Source: Pseudomonas sp. SCA2728.1_7 (GTDB taxonomy: Bacteria > Pseudomonadota > Gammaproteobacteria > Pseudomonadales > Pseudomonadaceae). Taken from it: a DNA stretch of 64,000 nucleotides. Of this stretch, positions 58,554 to 64,000 are shown one piece after another (position 1 is the stretch's first letter; every line of letters starts with the position of its first letter). The stretch is taken from the NCBI RefSeq assembly GCF_018138145.1, contig NZ_CP073104.1, positions 1,488,001 through 1,552,000 on the forward strand. The letters run 5' to 3'. The notes below the pieces were generated by a model. That model was not told the DNA's origin and made no database searches. It saw only the letters and a list, made by a program, of their open reading frames with translations. The position numbers and the translations under genes are program-made.

Positions 58554-59441
58554 TCACAGTCGCCCCAGATCTTCAGCCTTGAGAATGTCGAACAACGCCT
58601 GCGCCGCTGCCGACAGTTCATTGCCCGGCTCGGTCAGCACGCCGATGGCCCGCTCCACCGAGTCGTCCAGCGTCAGGCAATGCGCGCCCAGCTCCTGCAT
58701 CTGCCCGGCGCACAACGCCGGCACGGCACTGACGCCCAGCCCGCTGGCGACCATGCGCCCGACCGTCGCCAATTGATGGCTTTCAAACTCCACCGGCAAC
58801 TTCATGCCGCGCGCCTGCAAGTGCTCTTCGAGCATCACCCGCACCGTCGAGGGCCGCTGCAAGGTAATAAACGGCTCCTGCAACAACGTCTGCCAGTCGA
58901 TCTCGCTAAGGCGGGCCAGAGGGGAATCCTTCGACACCACAGCGACGAAGCGATCCGTGTACAACGGCGTAAACGTCATCGCCGTGTTTTGCATCGGCTC
59001 GAACGCCACGCCCAGCTCAACCTGGCGATCACGGACCATTTCCAGCACTTGCTCGTTGATCACGTCATTAACCGTGACGTTGACGTTCGGATAGCGCGCA
59101 CGAAACGTTTTGAGGATCGGCGGCAGCAGGTTGCCGGCAAACGACGGCATCGCCGCCAGCGTCACCCGCCCGCGCTGCAAGCTGAAGCGTTGGCGCATTT
59201 CGTCTTCGGCGTTGTCCCAGTCGGCGATCAGCCGTCGAGCCAGTGGCAGCAAGGATTCACCTTCGGCCGTCAGCGCGACGTTGCGTGTGTTGCGGCTGAA
59301 CAGGCGTCCGCCCAGGCCCTCCTCCAGCGCTTTGATAGTCAGGCTCAACGCTGATTGCGACAGGTGCAGGCGCTCGCAAGCCACAGCGAAACTCAGGCTC
59401 TGGGCCACGGCGAGGAAGGCGCGGATCTGTTTGATGGTCAT
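58554..59441 (-). CDS. LysR regulator of the CoA-transferase operon (DhcR-like)
   Basis: 295 residues. HTH: IKQIRAFLAVAQSLSFAVAC, LHLSQSALSLTIKALEEGLG. Effector domain: MPSFAGNLLPPILKTFRARY, VVSKDSPLARL and MVASGLGVSAVPALCAGQM. It is divergent from the CoA-transferase genes, which it probably controls. The arrangement matches dhcR-dhcA-dhcB-atoB of P. aeruginosa (dehydrocarnitine). The start is the ATG at 59441 (MTIKQIRAF); the upstream extension is not coding-like. Confidence 0.88.
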   Translation of the reverse strand: MTIKQIRAFLAVAQSLSFAVACERLHLSQSALSLTIKALEEGLGGRLFSRNTRNVALTAEGESLLPLARRLIADWDNAEDEMRQRFSLQRGRVTLAAMPSFAGNLLPPILKTFRARYPNVNVTVNDVINEQVLEMVRDRQVELGVAFEPMQNTAMTFTPLYTDRFVAVVSKDSPLARLSEIDWQTLLQEPFITLQRPSTVRVMLEEHLQARGMKLPVEFESHQLATVGRMVASGLGVSAVPALCAGQMQELGAHCLTLDDSVERAIGVLTEPGNELSAAAQALFDILKAEDLGRL

Positions 59442-59491
59442 GCTCGCTTCGCTCCAGTTGTAAGCTACAAGCGTTAAGCGACAAGCCTGAT

Positions 59492-59594
59492 GATCGTTCC
59501 CACGCTCTGCGCGGGAGTGCAGCCCGTGACGCTCCGCGTCACTGGACACGGAGCGTCCCTAGAGGCATTCCCACGAGGGGCGTGGGGAACGATC
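59492..59594. repeat. GATCGTTCCC-type inverted repeat
   Basis: GATCGTTCCCACGCTCTGCG on the left and GCGTGGGGAACGATC on the right, with an inner GTGACGCTCCGCGTCAC hairpin. It is a third Pseudomonas repeat class, in the intergenic region upstream of the CoA-transferase operon. Confidence 0.85.
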
Positions 59595-59732
59595 AAAGCA
59601 GCACGCGGTAACGCGACTATTGAGCTTTATCAATCAATCGACCCTAAAAATCAACTTAACAAATATATCCACCAGCGCGACACTCCAACCATTCGGCTAG
59701 CCAGCCGCCCGCAAATAATAAAAGAGGTGCAT

Positions 59733-60431
59733 ATGGCAGGTTTCGACAAGCGCGTCAGTTCCTACGAGGAAGCCCTCGCCGGGCTTGAGGACGGCATGAC
59801 CGTCATCGCCGGCGGCTTCGGTCTGTGCGGCATTCCGGAAAACCTGATCGCCGAGATCAAGCGCAAAGGCACCCGCGACCTCACTGTCGTCTCCAACAAC
59901 TGCGGCGTCGACGGTTTCGGCCTCGGCGTACTGCTCACCGACCGTCAGATCAGCAAAGTCATCGCCTCCTATGTCGGCGAAAACAAGCTGTTCGAAGAGC
60001 AACTGCTCAAGGGCGACATCGAAGTCATCCTGACCCCGCAAGGCACCCTCGCCGAGAAGATGCGCGCAGGCGGCGCCGGCATTCCGGCCTTCTTCACCGC
60101 CACCGGCGTCGGCACCCCGGTCGCCGAAGGCAAGGAAGTACGTGAGTTCAAAGGTCGCAAGTACCTGATGGAAGAATCCATCACCGGCGACTTCGCCATC
60201 GTCAAAGGCTGGAAAGCCGACCACTTCGGTAACGTCGTCTACCGTCACACCGCGCAGAACTTCAACCCGCTGGCCGCCACCGCCGGCAAGATCACCGTGG
60301 TTGAAGTCGAAGAAATCGTCGAACCCGGCGAACTCGACCCCTCGCAGATCCACACCCCGGGCATCTACGTCGATCGGGTCATTTGCGGCACGTTCGAAAA
60401 ACGCATCGAACAGCGCACCATCCGCAAATAA
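59733..60431 (+). CDS. CoA-transferase subunit A (AtoD/DhcA-like)
   Basis: 232 residues. Family I CoA transferase alpha motif: [53 protein letters not shown]. It pairs with subunit B to move CoA onto a beta-keto acid (acetoacetate, dehydrocarnitine). AAAGAGGTG lies four bases before the ATG. It is the first gene of an operon with subunit B and thiolase. Confidence 0.94.
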   Translation: MAGFDKRVSSYEEALAGLEDGMTVIAGGFGLCGIPENLIAEIKRKGTRDLTVVSNNCGVDGFGLGVLLTDRQISKVIASYVGENKLFEEQLLKGDIEVILTPQGTLAEKMRAGGAGIPAFFTATGVGTPVAEGKEVREFKGRKYLMEESITGDFAIVKGWKADHFGNVVYRHTAQNFNPLAATAGKITVVEVEEIVEPGELDPSQIHTPGIYVDRVICGTFEKRIEQRTIRK

Positions 60432-60455
60432 TTCAGGCTGACGGAGAACAAGAAC

Positions 60456-61121
60456 ATGGCACTTACCCGCGAACAAATGGCTCAGCGCGTCGCCCGCGAA
60501 ATGCAGGACGGCTTCTACGTAAACCTCGGCATCGGCATTCCGACCCTGGTCGCCAACTACATTCCTGAAGGCATGGAAGTCATGCTGCAATCGGAAAACG
60601 GCCTGCTCGGCATGGGTCCGTTTCCGACCGAAGAAACCATCGATGCCGACATGATCAACGCCGGCAAACAGACCGTGACCGCACGCATCGGCGCGTCGAT
60701 TTTCAACTCCGCTGAATCCTTCGCGATGATCCGTGGCGGCCACGTCGACCTGACCGTGCTTGGCGCGTTCGAAGTCGACGTCGAAGGCAACATTGCTTCG
60801 TGGATGATCCCCGGCAAACTGGTCAAGGGCATGGGCGGCGCGATGGATCTGGTGGCCGGTGCCGACAACATCATCGTGATCATGACCCACGCATCCAAGG
60901 ACGGTGAGTCCAAGCTACTCGCCAAATGCAGCCTGCCGCTGACTGGCGCCGGTTGCATCAAGCGGGTGCTGACCGACCTCGCCTACCTGGAAATCGAAAA
61001 TGGCGCTTTTGTCCTCAAGGAACGCGCACCTGGCGTCAGCGTCGAGGAAATCGTCGCCAAAACCGCTGGTAAACTGATCGTCCCGGATCACGTACCGGAA
61101 ATGCAGTTCGCTGCCCAGTGA
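60456..61121 (+). CDS. CoA-transferase subunit B (AtoA/DhcB-like)
   Basis: 221 residues. The catalytic-Glu motif is [29 protein letters not shown] and [15 protein letters not shown] mark the family. It forms the active heteromer with subunit A. The gap after subunit A is 24 bp and the thiolase start follows after 11 bp, so they form one operon. Confidence 0.94.
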   Translation: MALTREQMAQRVAREMQDGFYVNLGIGIPTLVANYIPEGMEVMLQSENGLLGMGPFPTEETIDADMINAGKQTVTARIGASIFNSAESFAMIRGGHVDLTVLGAFEVDVEGNIASWMIPGKLVKGMGGAMDLVAGADNIIVIMTHASKDGESKLLAKCSLPLTGAGCIKRVLTDLAYLEIENGAFVLKERAPGVSVEEIVAKTAGKLIVPDHVPEMQFAAQ

Positions 61122-61132
61122 GGAATTCGAAA

Positions 61133-62314
61133 ATGCAAGACGTCGTAATTGTTGCCGCCACGCGTACCGCGATCGGCAGTTTCCAGGGTTCGCTGGCCAG
61201 CGTGTCCGCCGTTGATCTGGGCGCGGCGGTGATCCGCCAGTTGCTCGAGCAGACCGGTCTGGACGGTGCGCAGGTCGATGAAGTGATCATGGGCCAGGTG
61301 TTGACCGCCGGCGCCGGCCAGAACCCGGCGCGTCAGTCGGCGATCAAGGCCGGTCTGCCCCACGCGGTACCGGCGCTGACCCTGAACAAGGTCTGTGGTT
61401 CGGGCCTCAAAGCCCTGCACCTCGGCGCACAGGCGATCCGTTGCGGCGACGCTGACGTGATCATCGCTGGCGGCCAGGAAAACATGAGCCTGTCCAACTA
61501 CGTGATGCCGGGCGCACGCACCGGTCTGCGCATGGGCCACGCACAAATCGTCGACACCATGATCAGCGATGGTCTGTGGGATGCGTTCAACGATTACCAC
61601 ATGGGCATCACCGCCGAGAATCTGGTCGACAAATATGAGATCAGCCGTGAGCAGCAGGACGCCTTCGCTGCCGCGTCGCAGCAGAAAGCCGCTGCAGCGA
61701 TTGAGGCGGGTCGCTTTGTCGATGAGATCACGCCGATCCTGATCCCGCAGCGCAAAGGCGATCCGGTTGCGTTCAAGGTCGACGAACAACCACGCGGCGA
61801 TACCACCGCCGAATCCCTGGCGAAACTGCGCCCGGCGTTCAAAAAGGACGGCAGCGTCACGGCTGGCAACGCTTCATCGCTGAACGACGGCGCTGCTGCG
61901 GTCATCCTGATGAGCGCCGAGAAAGCCAAAGCCCTCGGCCTGCCCGTGCTGGCAAAAATCGCCGCCTACGCCAACGCAGGCGTTGATCCAGCAATCATGG
62001 GCATCGGCCCGGTGTCCGCCACCCGCCGCTGCCTGGACAAAGCTGGCTGGAACATTGGCCAACTCGACCTGATCGAGGCCAACGAAGCGTTCGCCGCGCA
62101 ATCGCTGGCGGTGGCCAAAGATCTGCAATGGGATCTGGACAAGGTCAACGTCAACGGCGGCGCCATTGCGCTGGGCCATCCGATCGGTGCCTCGGGTTGC
62201 CGCGTACTGGTGACCCTGCTGCATGAAATGATCAAGCGTGATGCGAAAAAGGGTCTGGCGACCCTGTGCATCGGCGGCGGCCAGGGCGTGGCGCTGGCGC
62301 TGGAACGCGCATAA
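61133..62314 (+). CDS. atoB: Acetyl-CoA acetyltransferase (thiolase)
   Basis: 393 residues. Thiolase catalytic residues: nucleophile Cys in [34 protein letters not shown] (His), and the second Cys in [17 protein letters not shown]. It cleaves acetoacetyl-CoA made by the CoA transferase. The ATG at 61133 follows GAGGAATTCGAAA. A good terminator lies downstream at 62372. Confidence 0.95.
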   Translation: MQDVVIVAATRTAIGSFQGSLASVSAVDLGAAVIRQLLEQTGLDGAQVDEVIMGQVLTAGAGQNPARQSAIKAGLPHAVPALTLNKVCGSGLKALHLGAQAIRCGDADVIIAGGQENMSLSNYVMPGARTGLRMGHAQIVDTMISDGLWDAFNDYHMGITAENLVDKYEISREQQDAFAAASQQKAAAAIEAGRFVDEITPILIPQRKGDPVAFKVDEQPRGDTTAESLAKLRPAFKKDGSVTAGNASSLNDGAAAVILMSAEKAKALGLPVLAKIAAYANAGVDPAIMGIGPVSATRRCLDKAGWNIGQLDLIEANEAFAAQSLAVAKDLQWDLDKVNVNGGAIALGHPIGASGCRVLVTLLHEMIKRDAKKGLATLCIGGGQGVALALERA

Positions 62315-62371
62315 CCAGAGTTCAACAGTGAATGGCGGATCCACGACATCCGCCGCTTGCTGGCAACAAAA

Positions 62372-62407
62372 ACCCGGTGCGACTTGCGTTGCACCGGGTG
62401 TTTTTTT
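62372..62407 (+). terminator. Rho-independent terminator of the thiolase operon
   Basis: ACCCGGTGC (62372-62380) and GCACCGGGT (62391-62399) form a GC-rich stem with a ten-base loop, followed by GTTTTTTTG. It lies 58 bp after the atoB stop. Confidence 0.92.
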
Positions 62408-62436
62408 GCCTGTTCGAAATCGGCTTTGACTGTTCC

Positions 62437-62519
62437 GGCCCTATCGCGAGCAGGCTCACTCCTACATTGGAATTGTGAACCCATTCAATTGTAGGAGTGA
62501 GCCTGCTCGCGATAGGGCC
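62437..62519. repeat. REP pair in outward orientation
   Basis: GGCCCTATCGCGAGCAGGCT at the left and AGCCTGCTCGCGATAGGGCC at the right, around TCACTCCTACA and its inverse. It lies between the thiolase operon and cobF. Confidence 0.9.
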
Positions 62520-62537
62520 AGTCAAAGCACCAACAAT

Positions 62538-63293
62538 CTAAGGCTTGCGCAGCAAATAGGTATCCATGATCCACCCATGCTCCGCCCGCGCCGCCTTGCG
62601 CACCCGCTCGATCTCATCCGCGACATCCGCCAGCCGGCCACTGATCAGAATCTCATCCGGCGTGCCCAGGTAGGCGCCCCAATAAATCTGAGTCTGCTGA
62701 TCGGCGACCCGCTGATACGAATCTTCAGCATCGAGCATCACCACCAGACTGTCCGTATCACTCACCTGCCCCGCTGCCAAACGCCGCCCGGTGGTGATTT
62801 CAATGGAGCGGCCGATCGTATTCAACGGCACCTTGTGCTGCGCCGCCAACGCCTGAACGCTGGTAATCCCGGGAATCACCTCAAACTCGAAGGCACACGT
62901 ACCCGAGGCCAGAATCGCCTGAAGGATACGCACGGTGCTGTCGTACAACGCCGGGTCGCCCCACACCAGGAAACCGCCGCACTGGCCGTCAGACATTTCG
63001 TCATTGATCAGCCGCTCGAAGATCTGCTGCTTGGCACGGTTCAGCTCATCGACACTGGCGGTATAGTCGACATCACCGCGCTCGCGCTCCGGGCTGTGGG
63101 CTTCGACGAAGCGATAGTCGGGGTCGTCGATGTAGCGCTCACAGATCTCTCGGCGCAAGTCGATCAGCTTGCCCTTGCTCTGGCCTTTATCAATCAAAAA
63201 GAACACGTCGACCCGGTTCAGCGCCTTCACGGCCTGCATCGTGATGTAGTCGGGGTTACCGGCGCCGATACCGATCACCAGCAGTTGTTTCAT
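62538..63293 (-). CDS. cobF: Precorrin-6A synthase (deacetylating), CobF
   Basis: 251 residues of the tetrapyrrole (corrin/porphyrin) methylase fold. Family features: LLVIGIGAGNPDYITMQAVK, FFLIDKGQSKGKLIDLRREI, GGFLVWGDPALYDSTVRIL and VIPGITSVQALAAQHKVPLN. It methylates C1 of precorrin-5 and releases acetate in aerobic cobalamin synthesis. The ATG at 63293 follows GGAGCTTTGTG; it overlaps the histidine-phosphatase stop by one base. Confidence 0.93.
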   Translation of the reverse strand: MKQLLVIGIGAGNPDYITMQAVKALNRVDVFFLIDKGQSKGKLIDLRREICERYIDDPDYRFVEAHSPERERGDVDYTASVDELNRAKQQIFERLINDEMSDGQCGGFLVWGDPALYDSTVRILQAILASGTCAFEFEVIPGITSVQALAAQHKVPLNTIGRSIEITTGRRLAAGQVSDTDSLVVMLDAEDSYQRVADQQTQIYWGAYLGTPDEILISGRLADVADEIERVRKAARAEHGWIMDTYLLRKP

Positions 63294-63853
63294 CACAAAG
63301 CTCCTTTAAGGCACAGGCGCCAGCGCCCGGTGAAGCGTAGTTCGACCATCGACAGCGGTTCGACATCAATGTCATGAAATGCCGAACCGCGCATCACGTG
63401 GATCAGCGCGGCGCGGATGACAAACGGATGCGTCACCGCCACCACCTGTCCCGGCATGGCTTGCAGGCTGCTCAACCATATCGCCACACGCTCGCATAAC
63501 TGCGCCACCGACTCACCGTCGTGGGGGGTTGCGTGGGGATCTTCCAGCCACGCCTGCAGCGCGGCGTCTTCCGAGCGTTGCAGATCCTTGATCGACATCC
63601 CGTGCCAACGGCCCCAGTCACAATCGCGTAGCGCGTCATCCACTTGCGCATCCGCGCCAAACCACGCCGCTGTCTGCCGTGTGCGCAATTCCGGCGCGCA
63701 AATCAAGCGTCGCGCGGCGTCGAAACGCTGGGCCAATTCACCCGACGCCAACCCACTATTTTCAACAGGCTCATTCGTAGGAAAACACGCCAATTTTTGT
63801 GCGACGGTTCGCGCATGGCAAATCAATGTCAAACGAGTGGTCTGCACAGGCAT
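63293..63853 (-). CDS. Histidine-phosphatase-family protein with altered RHG motif
   Basis: 186 residues of the phosphoglycerate-mutase-like clan. The usual RHG is replaced by CHA in LTLICHARTVAQ. Other elements are kept: CAPELRTRQTAAWFG, CDWGRWHGMSIKDL, ATPHDGESVAQLCERVAIWL and VAVTHPFVIRAALIHVM. Coupled to cobF, it may act as an alpha-ribazole phosphatase-like enzyme or have a lost activity. GGAG lies two bases before the ATG at 63853, an unusually short gap. Confidence 0.82.
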   Translation of the reverse strand: MPVQTTRLTLICHARTVAQKLACFPTNEPVENSGLASGELAQRFDAARRLICAPELRTRQTAAWFGADAQVDDALRDCDWGRWHGMSIKDLQRSEDAALQAWLEDPHATPHDGESVAQLCERVAIWLSSLQAMPGQVVAVTHPFVIRAALIHVMRGSAFHDIDVEPLSMVELRFTGRWRLCLKGAL

Positions 63854-64000
63854 CGCTCCGGTAGGCCTTGATGAAAATCAACGACGTAAAGCCGTTCTGT
63901 TGGCAATTGTGCCGTAAACCGAGGGTTGCGGGGCTGCCGGATAGCCACCGGAAAAACGGACGACGCCAGGAATACGGCAATATCTGACACCGTTGTAGGC

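Noticed and set aside
10340..62519. Regularly spaced palindromes considered as a CRISPR array
   Set aside because: The repeats are REPs with inverted arms and constant linkers, without unique spacers, and no cas genes are present.
1..64000. tRNA or rRNA genes
   Set aside because: No cloverleaf or rRNA-like segment was recognised on either strand; a tRNAscan run would settle this.

Overview
The window looks like a chromosomal segment of a fluorescent Pseudomonas (P. fluorescens group). Coding GC is high, typical Pseudomonas families are present (DUF1652, DUF2388, DUF2790, membrane-anchored malate:quinone oxidoreductase, phosphatidylcholine synthase, LigD), and REP palindromes with the core GAGCCTGCTCGCGA occur at about a dozen places. 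The taxonomic call is inference from these signatures.

Layout. 1-8.3 kb is the distal end of a type VI secretion cluster: tssG (partial), tssH/clpV, two lower-GC accessory genes (one with BECR-nuclease-like motifs), vgrG, a MORN/YwqK-like repeat protein and a DUF4280 PAAR-like tip protein. 8.4-11.3 kb holds a phosphotransferase and SDR pair, a TRIC/UPF0126 membrane protein and a small lipoprotein. 11.4-15.3 kb is a mobile and repetitive zone. A 143-bp tandem REP array is split by an IS110-family element whose 5' leader reads as a bridge RNA matching the REP target. Next to it is an IS4-family element with perfect 18-bp inverted repeats and an 11-bp target duplication. 15.3-17.2 kb carries DUF1652 and a PAS-LuxR regulator.

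17.4-30.6 kb looks like an uncharacterised catabolic island: LysR, molybdenum hydroxylase (IorAB-like), a second LysR, two tandem paralogous amidohydrolase_2 proteins (the first lacking the HxH metal motif), UbiD, UbiX, a COG0523 metallochaperone-type GTPase, an NCS2 nucleobase permease and an AtzA/8-oxoguanine-deaminase-like amidohydrolase. Together they suggest uptake, hydroxylation, deamination or ring opening, and decarboxylation of an N-heterocycle. The substrate cannot be read from sequence.

30.8-48.8 kb is mostly housekeeping and small genes: a beta-propeller protein with a TPR/winged-helix regulator, NUDIX, mqo, a frameshifted chemotaxis receptor, sodC, DUF2388, ligD, a methyltransferase with a haem-oxygenase-like diiron protein, DUF533, pcs, a methyltransferase and DUF4242. 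49.4-55.3 kb looks like a redox/copper-type envelope module. It has DipZ (CcdA-thioredoxin), two small exported proteins and an OmpR-type two-component system. A DUF692-DUF2063 pair (bufferin/methanobactin-type peptide-modifying family) shares a distinctive GATACA 10-bp direct-repeat motif with the two-component promoter. 55.6-57.6 kb carries a methyltransferase and a sirtuin. 57.7-58.5 kb is a MITE-like element expanded to seven 121-bp units. 58.6-62.3 kb is LysR plus a CoA-transferase A/B and thiolase operon (dhcR-dhcAB-atoB-like). 62.5-63.9 kb has cobF and a histidine phosphatase. 63854-64000 is leader sequence without a visible gene.

Three MITE-like copies with inverted ends CCCTCACCC/GGGTGAGGG, and many REP doublets, separate the transcription units. 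In at least two genes (the LysR at 21059 and ubiX) repeat DNA supplies the C-terminal codons and the stop.
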